From NCBI GenBank assembly GCA_937944035.1, contig CALDZQ010000386.1, forward strand, positions 1 to 8,892: a DNA stretch of 8,892 nucleotides. The letters run 5' to 3'. A model generated the notes under the pieces. That model saw only the letters and a list, made by a program, of their open reading frames with translations, did no database searches and was not told the DNA's origin. This document shows, piece by piece, positions 1 through 4,992 of this stretch (the first letter of the stretch is position 1; every line of letters begins with the position of its first letter). The position numbers and the translations under genes are program-made. The stretch comes from an uncultured Neomegalonema sp. GTDB lineage: Bacteria > Pseudomonadota > Alphaproteobacteria > Rhodobacterales > Rhodobacteraceae.

Positions 1-291
1 GCGCAAGCTGCCTCTCTCACAGGTCTTGCACCGCGTCAGAGCCAGTCGGGAAAACACGAACGCCGCGCTCATATCAGAGGAGGACGCGCAAACCTGCGCC
101 ACGCACTCTATATGCCCGCACTTGTCGCAACCCGATTTAACCCCGATCTCAAACAACAATATGATCGTCACATCAAAGCGGGAAAACCGCCCAAAGTCGC
201 ACTCACAGCCGCTATGCGTAAACTCATTACACTCGCTAACGCACTCGTCAGAGATAACCGCGAGTGGACAAATAATCATGCTTGCGCATAA
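1..291 (+). CDS. IS110-family transposase, C-terminal part (5' end outside window)
   Basis: Frame 1 is open from the first base to a TAA at 289-291, giving 96 residues with no start inside the window. The protein matches the C-terminal domain of IS110/IS116/IS902 transposases (Pfam Transposase_20): an A-S-L-T-G-L-A-P stretch at residues 4-11, S-G-K at 16-18, I-R-G-G-R at 25-29, a L-R-x-A-L-Y-M-P-A-L-V-A core at about 32-43, then A-G-K-P-x-K-V-A-L-T-A-x-M-R-K-L and a closing N-x-L-V-R-D-N-R-E-W. These enzymes cut and rejoin DNA by a serine-dependent route guided by a bridge RNA. The Ser of the S-G-K stretch should be compared with the catalytic serine described for IS621; that link is my inference. 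The visible part has no frameshift or internal stop, so the element may be intact, but its N-terminal RuvC-like domain is not in view. Confidence 0.9.
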   Translation, partial: AQAASLTGLAPRQSQSGKHERRAHIRGGRANLRHALYMPALVATRFNPDLKQQYDRHIKAGKPPKVALTAAMRKLITLANALVRDNREWTNNHACA

Positions 292-306
292 CGGATACTC
301 TAGGGG
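1..306 (+). mobile_element. Right-end portion of an IS110-family insertion sequence
   Basis: This is the 3' end of the element whose transposase ends at 291. The exact boundary cannot be fixed: IS110 elements usually lack terminal inverted repeats and target duplications and recombine at a short core dinucleotide, often CT. Several CT steps lie in the 15-bp gap 292-306 and just beyond. Only 15 bp separate the transposase stop from the MFS stop codon on the other strand, so the 3' non-coding end must be very short unless the end lies within the MFS 3' codons. A short 3' end fits the IS110 subgroup, where the bridge RNA is encoded in the 5' non-coding end, here outside the window. The stated end is an upper estimate based on the MFS stop at 307. 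Confidence 0.5.
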
Positions 307-1518
307 CTAACCCTGCACCTCATCCAAACCAAAGGCCACGGCGACCCCTGCCAGACAGAGGATTGCCGAGGCCGCCAGCGCCGCCTCCGGCCCGTATACC
401 TGCGCCAACGCGCCCAGCGCGCCGCCCAACATCAGGACCAGCCCGACGATCGTGTTCGACAGCGCGGTATAGACGGCGCGGTCATTCTCGGCGGCCATAT
501 CGGTGAGGTGGATTTTGCGCCCCGCGCGCACGCCTTCATAGCCCAAGCTTGCCACGAACAGCGTTGCCGCGATGCCGTTCGCCGGATTGTTCTCGCCCAT
601 CAGCGCCGCAAACGCGATGGCGCAAGCGGCCAGAGTACCGCCAATCATCAGGCTCTTGCGGCTGGAGCGGTCACATAACCAGCCCCAAAGATAACCGCCG
701 ATAATCGAAGCCAGCGCGGTTGCGAGGATGAAACGTCCCAAATCGCCCGCCCCGCCCTGCCCGCTCAAGGCGATAAAAAACGGCGGGGCAAGCGCAGTCG
801 GGACCAGCAGCGCGCGCGCCGCAATCAGCCGTTTCAACTGCGCCGAATCACGCAGCTGCCTCAGCATATCGGCAAAGCCGAATTCGTCACCGGTTTCCGT
901 CTCGCTGTCCGGCTCGTCCAGCCGCAGGAACAAGAGGCCCGAAATCACCCATAAGCATCCGGCAAACGCGACGGCGAGGCTGATCGTCAGCACTGTTTTC
1001 GGTAAAATTCCCGTCGCCAGCGCCGCACCGAAAGCGAAGACAACCAACGCGGCGAGGCTGGCCGCCAAGCCTGTCGTCTTTCCGCGTGACGATTTCGGCA
1101 CGGTCTTGCCCAGCACATCCTTATAGCTGGTCGAACAGACCGCCCGGCACAGCGACAAAAGCGCCAGCGCGGCCAGAATCACAGCCCCCGCAACCGCGCC
1201 CTCCAGCCAAAACGCGGCGGCGGCAATCGTCAGAGCGGCAAGCCCCTGCCCGATGCTGCCGAATGCCCAGAAACCTTTACGCTGCACCGCCGCCCGCACA
1301 CGCGGTGCGATCAGCAGTTGCGGGGCCATCGCCAAAGCCTCGCGAACCGGGACCAGCCAGCCAACCATCCAAACCGGCGCGCCCAGCGCGTTCAGCAGCC
1401 AACTCAAAACCAGTTTCGGATTTATCAGACCATCGGCGAGTTTGGTAGCGCTGAGGCTGGTAACATGCACAATTCTATTGCGGGCCTGCGCGCTTTGAGC
1501 TTTTTCTTCGGCCAACAT
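307..1518 (-). CDS. MFS transporter, uncharacterised
   Basis: A 403-residue inner-membrane protein with about 12 hydrophobic segments, the usual size for the major facilitator superfamily. After a polar 25-residue N-terminus come membrane segments in the first half (to about residue 198), a charged central loop (about 199-230, rich in D and E) and a second set of segments. The W-L-C-D-R-S-S-R-K stretch at about 280-288 is the second-half equivalent of MFS motif A. A conserved-looking G-V-R-A-G-R-K at 329-335 precedes a late helix. The substrate cannot be told. The ATG at 1518 is chosen because GGAG lies 8 nt upstream; the same frame stays open further upstream, but a longer start would run through the divergent gene at 1557. 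The C-terminus seems complete although the IS110 element ends within about 15 bp of its stop. It diverges from the RAM-domain gene, which suggests a regulator and target pair (inference). Confidence 0.85.
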   Translation of the reverse strand: MLAEEKAQSAQARNRIVHVTSLSATKLADGLINPKLVLSWLLNALGAPVWMVGWLVPVREALAMAPQLLIAPRVRAAVQRKGFWAFGSIGQGLAALTIAAAAFWLEGAVAGAVILAALALLSLCRAVCSTSYKDVLGKTVPKSSRGKTTGLAASLAALVVFAFGAALATGILPKTVLTISLAVAFAGCLWVISGLLFLRLDEPDSETETGDEFGFADMLRQLRDSAQLKRLIAARALLVPTALAPPFFIALSGQGGAGDLGRFILATALASIIGGYLWGWLCDRSSRKSLMIGGTLAACAIAFAALMGENNPANGIAATLFVASLGYEGVRAGRKIHLTDMAAENDRAVYTALSNTIVGLVLMLGGALGALAQVYGPEAALAASAILCLAGVAVAFGLDEVQG

Positions 1519-1556
1519 AGGGTAGTCTCCGCTTATCGGATTGGGGGAGTGCAAGA
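1519..1556. promoter_or_regulatory. Short divergent intergenic region with two ribosome binding sites
   Basis: These 38 bp hold the Shine-Dalgarno sites of both flanking genes: GGAG (minus, 1530-1527) 8 nt before the MFS ATG, and GGAG (plus, 1546-1549) 7 nt before the RAM-domain ATG. The space is too small for two complete separate promoters, so at least one must lie inside the opposite gene. A weak candidate for the plus-strand gene is TTGAGC at 1495-1500 and TAGGGT at 1518-1523 (17-bp spacing). The ribosome binding sites are clear; the promoter assignment is weak. Confidence 0.5.
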
Positions 1557-1793
1557 ATGCAATGTTTCTACGTGCAGATAAAATGCGAGTTGGGCCAAGC
1601 CTATACCGTTGCGGCAGCATTGGGTGATGCCGAGGTAGCTTCGGAAATTCATTCGACAAGCGGGGATTTTGATCTGCTGGCCAAGGTTTACGTCGAGGAT
1701 AACGTCGATATTGGGCACTTCGTCAATAATCGTATCCACGCGATTGAGGGCATCCGCGATACCTATACGATCCTTACTTTCAAGGCTTTTTGA
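1557..1793 (+). CDS. Stand-alone Lrp/AsnC effector-binding (RAM) domain protein
   Basis: A 78-residue protein that matches only the C-terminal ligand-binding domain of Lrp/AsnC regulators (Pfam AsnC_trans_reg). Visible features are an initial beta strand (F-Y-V-Q-I-K), a helix (about 15-28), the S-G-D-F-D-L-L-A-K-V strand at about 35-44, a helix with I-G-H-F-V-N-N-R-I (about 52-60), and the typical end I-E-G-I-R-D-T-Y-T-I-L-T-F. In the family this alpha-beta sandwich dimerises and can form octamers that bind amino acids at dimer interfaces. There is no helix-turn-helix, so it probably cannot bind DNA alone; it may act through hetero-oligomers with a full Lrp-type protein or have another sensing role (inference). 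The ATG has GGAG 7 nt upstream. It diverges from the MFS gene and converges on dcd, whose stop is 15 bp away. Confidence 0.85.
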   Translation: MQCFYVQIKCELGQAYTVAAALGDAEVASEIHSTSGDFDLLAKVYVEDNVDIGHFVNNRIHAIEGIRDTYTILTFKAF

Positions 1794-1808
1794 CGGGCGT
1801 AAATTAAT

Positions 1809-2933
1809 TCATGGCGCGATGAAATGCTTCGAGAGCTTCAAGCCCTGCCCCTGATAATTCGATTTCAGAGCACCCACGCCATACAAAATATCCGGCTCGG
1901 CCTGCATCGGTTCATAGACCAGCCGCCCGACAACCTGACCATGCTCCAACGCAAACGGTGTCTCGTGGCAGCGCACTTCAAGCACGCCCCGCGCCCCGCT
2001 GCCCCCGGCCGCAGCATGGCCGAAACCGGGATCGAAAAAGCCCGCGTAATGGACGCGGAATTCGCCAACGAGGGCTGAATACGGGACCATTTCGGCCGCG
2101 CAAACTGGCGGCACATGGACCGCCTCGCGTGAGGCGAGGATGTAAAAAGCGCCCGGATCAAGGATCAAACGTCCCTTGTCATCGGTGTAAAGCGCGTCCC
2201 AAAACTCATCCGCGCGGTAGGTGTTGATCTTCTCAAGATCGATCAGCGCCGAGTGCAGTTTGGCGCGGTAGCCGACGGGGCCATTCTTGCGACCGATCAA
2301 ATCAACGCTGAAACTGACGCCGTCTTCCGCCGATGAAAGCCCCGGCGGCAGGGGCTTTCCGTCGACATGCACAAGTTGATGCGCCTCATGCAGGGCGATC
2401 ATCTCATCGTGGGAATAGCGCGCATCGCCCGCCCTGAAGCGCAACTGGTTCAGCCGTACCCCGCTGCGCGCCAGAACGCTAAAGGTGCGGGGGCTGATCT
2501 CGGCGTAGAGCGGGCCGGAATAGCCGGGATCGAGCCGGTCAAACTCGGTCGCGTGGTCCGCAATCATGCGCGTGAACAGATCCAGCCGCCCGGTCGAGCT
2601 TTTCGCATTCGCCGCCGCGCTGATGCCTTGCGGTAACGTCACACGCTCCATCAGCGGGACGAGATAGACGCATCCGGTCTCCAGCACCGCACCATCGGTC
2701 AGATCAATCCGGTGCATGGCGAAATCGTCCAGACGCTGCTCGACTGTAAACTTCGCTCCGGGCAAAAAGCTGGCGCGGATGCGATAGGCGTATTGGCCCA
2801 AACGCAGGTCAAGACTGGCAGGTTGGATTTGTGCTTGCGTGACCGGCGGCGTCGCCGTGATCGCGCCGTGTTCGATAAGCGCGGCAATCGCCTGTGAAGG
2901 CAGCACACCGGATTTTTCAGAAATTGTATCCAT
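1809..2933 (-). CDS. dcd: dCTP deaminase, fused two-module alphaproteobacterial type
   Basis: A 374-residue 2'-deoxycytidine 5'-triphosphate deaminase (Pfam DCD type), which turns dCTP into dUTP and ammonia and so feeds dUMP and thymidylate synthesis in the cytoplasm. It is about twice the length of the roughly 190-residue E. coli Dcd and seems to hold two deaminase/dUTPase-like folds. The N-terminal module has I-Q-P-A-S-L-D-L-R-L-G (36-46), K-S-S-T-G-R (111-116) and D-P-G-Y-S-G-P-L-Y-A-E (135-145), with Glu145 where the catalytic Glu of the family is expected. The C-terminal module repeats the plan with F-F-D-P-G-F-G-H (299-306), G-V-L-E-V (316-320) and G-R-L-V-Y-E-P (336-342). ATG 2933 is preferred over an in-frame TTG at 2945, because a G-rich Shine-Dalgarno lies just before the ATG and none precedes the TTG. 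It follows tRNA-Pro by 28 nt and may be co-transcribed with it. Confidence 0.9.
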   Translation of the reverse strand: MDTISEKSGVLPSQAIAALIEHGAITATPPVTQAQIQPASLDLRLGQYAYRIRASFLPGAKFTVEQRLDDFAMHRIDLTDGAVLETGCVYLVPLMERVTLPQGISAAANAKSSTGRLDLFTRMIADHATEFDRLDPGYSGPLYAEISPRTFSVLARSGVRLNQLRFRAGDARYSHDEMIALHEAHQLVHVDGKPLPPGLSSAEDGVSFSVDLIGRKNGPVGYRAKLHSALIDLEKINTYRADEFWDALYTDDKGRLILDPGAFYILASREAVHVPPVCAAEMVPYSALVGEFRVHYAGFFDPGFGHAAAGGSGARGVLEVRCHETPFALEHGQVVGRLVYEPMQAEPDILYGVGALKSNYQGQGLKLSKHFIAP

Positions 2934-2934
2934 G

Positions 2935-2952
2935 CCCCTCACCAAGCAGGGG
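2935..2952 (-). promoter_or_regulatory. Hairpin covering the dcd ribosome binding site
   Basis: In the 28-nt stretch between the tRNA CCA end and the dcd ATG, the RNA can form a perfect 5-bp stem (CCCCT with AGGGG) around an 8-nt loop. The 3' arm is the only Shine-Dalgarno-like sequence for dcd, and the stem ends 1 nt before the ATG. The pairing is seen directly; a role in limiting translation is inferred. No T-tract follows, so it is not a typical terminator. Confidence 0.35.
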
Positions 2953-2961
2953 GTGGAGAAT

Positions 2962-3038
2962 TGGTCGGGCTAGCAGGATTTGAACCTACGACCTTTCGTC
3001 CCCCAGACGAACGCGCTACCAAGCTGCGCTATAGCCCG
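2962..3038 (-). tRNA. tRNA-Pro, anticodon GGG
   Basis: The minus strand folds into a full cloverleaf: acceptor stem CGGGCTA/TAGCCCG, T8 A9, D stem GCGC/GCGC with AGCTTGGTA loop, anticodon stem TTCGT/ACGAA around the loop CTGGGGG, T stem GTAGG/CCTGC with loop TTCAAAT, discriminator A73, and an encoded CCA at 2964-2962. Loop position 33 is T and 34-36 are GGG, so it reads the proline codon CCC (and CCU by wobble). The C1-G72 pair and A73 are the usual bacterial tRNA-Pro identity features. It sits 51 nt after merR and 28 nt before dcd on the same strand. Position after ihfA-merR is common in Alphaproteobacteria. Confidence 0.95.
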
Positions 3039-3042
3039 ACTA

Positions 3043-3073
3043 CGGTCCTGTTAACGCCTAAACGCGAGGACCG
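3043..3073 (-). other. Inverted repeat in the merR to tRNA-Pro spacer
   Basis: A perfect 7-bp inverted repeat (CGGTCCT at 3043-3049, AGGACCG at 3067-3073) encloses 17 nt, in the 51-bp gap between the merR stop and the tRNA 5' end. No T-run follows on either strand. It may be a 3' end or processing structure that separates merR mRNA from the tRNA. On the minus strand it overlaps a weak promoter-like pair (TTGCGG, 17 nt, TAACAG) that would start transcription a few nt before the tRNA. The repeat is certain; its role is open. Confidence 0.4.
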
Positions 3074-3089
3074 CAATTCCAGAAATGGA

Positions 3090-3539
3090 TCAGGCTGCCG
3101 CTTTTCCATTTTCCATAAGCGATTTGCGCAGCTTGATGAGCGCATCGAGCGCCTTTTGCATCGCTTTGCGATCCTGCGCGGACATCGTAACCGATCCGGC
3201 CTCGACTTTGGCGGAAGCGGCGATGGTTTGCGTATCGGTTTCCTGCGGAACGAGTGTGCCGACTACGACACCTTCGGAACGGTCAGAAATCGCACGAACG
3301 CCGTGATCTTTGAGCGCTTTTTGAACGCCTTTGATCGAGTAGCCATCCACATGCAGCATTTCGCGCACACCGCGCAGCAAAGAGATGTCTTCAGGACGAT
3401 AATACCGACGGCCGCCGCCGCGTTTCATCGGTTTCACCTGAGGGAATTTTGTTTCCCAAAATCGCAGGACATGGGCGGGGACTTCCAGCTCGTCGGAAAC
3501 CTCGCTGATGGTGCGGAAGGCCTTATCGGATTTTGTCAT
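3090..3539 (-). CDS. MerR-family transcriptional regulator of the ihfA-merR pair
   Basis: A 149-residue DNA-binding protein. The N-terminus has a MerR-type winged helix: helix-turn-helix at about 10-30 (T-I-S-E-V-S-D-E-L-E-V, then L-R-F-W-E-T) and wing G-G-R-R-Y-Y-R-P-E-D-I at 42-52, followed by the second helical pair to about 80 (I-K-G-V-Q-K-A-L-K). A low-complexity linker (about 84-117) leads to a charged C-terminal helix (about 119-143) that probably dimerises. There are no cysteines, so it is not a classical metal sensor, and no large effector domain is present. The ATG has GGAG 7 nt upstream. It is 50 bp after ihfA and likely co-transcribed with it; this order is widely conserved in Alphaproteobacteria, but I know of no established function for this regulator. 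Confidence 0.9.
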   Translation of the reverse strand: MTKSDKAFRTISEVSDELEVPAHVLRFWETKFPQVKPMKRGGGRRYYRPEDISLLRGVREMLHVDGYSIKGVQKALKDHGVRAISDRSEGVVVGTLVPQETDTQTIAASAKVEAGSVTMSAQDRKAMQKALDALIKLRKSLMENGKAAA

Positions 3540-3568
3540 ATAGTCGCTCCAACCATCCTGCGCCCCGC

Positions 3569-3601
3569 AGCATTGGCTTATAAAGAATATCAGCCAATGC
3601 T
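3569..3601 (-). other. Perfect 10-bp stem-loop at the ihfA stop codon
   Basis: AGCATTGGCT at 3569-3578 and AGCCAATGCT at 3592-3601 are exact inverted complements around a 13-nt AT-rich loop. The first arm in the transcript encodes the last residues of IHF alpha (Ser-Ile-Gly) and the T of its TGA stop. The other arm lies in the merR leader, about 30 nt before its start. No T-run follows in either direction, so it is unlikely to be an intrinsic terminator. It may protect or process the mRNA between the two genes, or be a protein-binding palindrome (inference). Confidence 0.6.
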
Positions 3602-3898
3602 ATCAGCAATTCCGTTAATCTTGTCTTTTAAAACATGCGATGGACGAAAAACCAAGACGCGACGCGGATGAATCGGGGCTTCTTCACCCGTCTTCGGGTT
3701 GCGCCCTACGCGCCCCGCTTTTTCGCGCACACTGAAGGTTCCAAAGGAAGAAATCTTCACCTTGTCCCCTTTCGTCAAGGCTTCCGAAACATGTTCGAGA
3801 ACCGATTCCACCATCTGCGAAGATTCATTGCGCGAGAGACCAAGCTCCCGATAAACCGCTTCACTCAAATCCGCACGTGTTATTGTCTTTGCCGCCAT
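3590..3898 (-). CDS. ihfA: Integration host factor, alpha subunit
   Basis: A 102-residue HU/IHF-family DNA-bending protein. IHF alpha pairs with IHF beta, binds specific sites and bends DNA sharply, helping in nucleoid structure, transcription and recombination. The N-terminus T-I-T-R-A-D-L-S-E-A-V is the typical alpha-subunit start. K-I-S-S-F-G-T-F at 48-55 is the body signature, and the DNA-binding arm G-R-N-P-K-T-G-E-E at 65-73 contains the intercalating proline (Pro68). The C-terminus (R-P-S-H-V-L-K-D-K-I-N) matches IHF alpha rather than HU. A GGAGG lies 12 nt before the ATG, a longer spacing than in the neighbours. It has its own likely promoter in the 116-bp gap after fabH, and its mRNA probably continues into merR. 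Confidence 0.95.
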   Translation of the reverse strand: MAAKTITRADLSEAVYRELGLSRNESSQMVESVLEHVSEALTKGDKVKISSFGTFSVREKAGRVGRNPKTGEEAPIHPRRVLVFRPSHVLKDKINGIADSIG

Positions 3899-3930
3899 AA
3901 TCGACCGACGCCTCCCCCTCAGTAGGTCTT

Positions 3931-3960
3931 AACGTAGTCGTGAACAGAAAAAAGAGTCAA
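3931..3960 (-). promoter_or_regulatory. Likely sigma-70-type promoter of ihfA
   Basis: On the minus strand TTGACT (3960-3955) and TACGTT (3936-3931) are separated by 18 bp, with a T-rich spacer. The -35 matches five of six consensus bases; the -10 matches three. Transcription would start near 3924, about 26 nt before the ihfA ATG. This is the best promoter-like pair in the 116-bp fabH-ihfA gap. The call is by eye. Confidence 0.4.
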
Positions 3961-3973
3961 TAACTAAAGGCGT

Positions 3974-3986
3974 TAGCGTGTTGATT
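3974..3986 (-). promoter_or_regulatory. Near-consensus IHF binding site upstream of ihfA
   Basis: The minus strand reads AATCAACACGCTA, which matches the IHF consensus WATCAANNNNTTR at all specified bases but one (C for the first T of TTR). An AT-rich stretch lies on the side where IHF sites usually carry an A/T tract. It sits upstream of the likely ihfA -35, roughly 50-60 bp from the predicted start. Autoregulation by IHF is known in E. coli; applying it here is an inference. Confidence 0.3.
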
Positions 3987-4014
3987 ATGTGCCATTATTG
4001 TCAGCAATCACCGC

Positions 4015-4992
4015 TTACCAACGCATTGCCGCCGCGCCCCAGGTGAAACCACCGCCCATTGCCTCCAGTAACAACAGATCGTTCCGGACAATCCGTCCGT
4101 CCCGAACGGCCTCATCCATCGCCAAGGGGATGGATGCGGCGGAGGTATTCGCATGGCGATCAACGCTGACGATCACCTGCTCCATCGGGACACCAATTTT
4201 TTTGGCGGTGCTGGCGATGATTCTGTAATTCGCCTGATGCGGAATGATCCAGCGCACATCACTCGCGGCCAATCCGGCGCTTTTCAGGGCGACTTCGCCG
4301 ATCTCGGCCAGGTTGCGGACGGCATGGCGGAAAACCTGATTTCCCTCCATCCGCAGATGGCCGACCGATTGGGTTGAGGACGGACCGCCATCGACATACA
4401 GCAACTGATTATGCGCGCCGTCAGAGCGCAATTCCGTGCTCAGAACCCCCCGATCCTGCGGCGTTCCCGCGCTTTCTTCACCGCGCAGCACCATCGCTCC
4501 CGCGCCGTCACCGAAGAGTACGCATGTCCCGCGATCGGTCCAGTCGAGGATTCGGGAGAAAGTTTCCGCCCCGATAACAATCGCCGCGCGCGCTTTGCCC
4601 GTCTCGATAAACTGGGTCGCAACGGAAGTGGCATAGACGAAGCCCGAGCAAACCGCCTGCACATCAAAGGCGAAACCGTGCGCCATGCCCAGACGATGCT
4701 GCACACGGGTTGCTGTTGACGGGAAAGTCTGATCCGGGGTCGCGGTGGCCACGACGATCAGATCAATGTCGGCAACGGAAATTCCGGCCATCTCCAACGC
4801 CCGCGTTGCGGCATTAACAGCCAAATCGGATGTGGTTTCACCCTCGGCAGCGATATGACGTTGATGGATTCCGGTGCGCTCAACGATCCAATCATGGGTC
4901 GTATCAACTGTTTCAGAGAGCGCTTCGTTGGTCAGAATACGCTCTGGCAGGTAAGATCCGGTCCCGACAGGAACCGCGCGGATTACGCTCAA
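4015..4992 (-). CDS. fabH: 3-oxoacyl-ACP synthase III (KAS III)
   Basis: A 325-residue thiolase-fold enzyme of the usual FabH length. It condenses an acyl-CoA starter, typically acetyl-CoA, with malonyl-ACP to begin type II fatty acid synthesis in the cytoplasm. The catalytic triad is clear: Cys115 in A-V-C-S-G-F, His252 in I-I-P-H-Q-A-N, and Asn282 in R-H-A-N-T-S-A-A-S. Other family marks are the N-terminal G-T-G-S-Y-L-P-E, D-W-I-V-E-R-T-G-I at 34-42 and the C-terminal G-G-G-F-T-W-G-A at 313-320. The start is TTG: no ATG or GTG lies before the conserved N-terminus, and GGAG is 7 nt upstream, inside plsX. The TTG overlaps the plsX TGA (4-nt TTGA overlap), so translation is probably coupled to plsX. 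Confidence 0.96.
   Translation of the reverse strand: MSVIRAVPVGTGSYLPERILTNEALSETVDTTHDWIVERTGIHQRHIAAEGETTSDLAVNAATRALEMAGISVADIDLIVVATATPDQTFPSTATRVQHRLGMAHGFAFDVQAVCSGFVYATSVATQFIETGKARAAIVIGAETFSRILDWTDRGTCVLFGDGAGAMVLRGEESAGTPQDRGVLSTELRSDGAHNQLLYVDGGPSSTQSVGHLRMEGNQVFRHAVRNLAEIGEVALKSAGLAASDVRWIIPHQANYRIIASTAKKIGVPMEQVIVSVDRHANTSAASIPLAMDEAVRDGRIVRNDLLLLEAMGGGFTWGAAAMRW

Noticed and set aside
26..310. A plus-strand open frame starting with TTG at 26.
   Set aside because: It is out of frame with the IS110 transposase read from position 1, whose protein matches a known family; the other frame gives no recognisable protein.
1519..1659. A longer MFS protein starting at 1659 (47 extra residues).
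   Set aside because: The extension has no transporter-like sequence, overlaps the RAM-domain gene on the other strand, and the ATG at 1518 has a clear ribosome binding site.
3540..3589. A MerR-type promoter with 19-20 bp spacing inside the ihfA-merR hairpin.
   Set aside because: The best pair (TTGCTG with TTTATA, 19 bp) has a poor -10, so I kept only the stem-loop.
2961..3671. A 236-codon plus-strand open frame across the tRNA, merR and the end of ihfA.
   Set aside because: It runs antisense through a tRNA and two conserved genes, and its protein has no recognisable domain.
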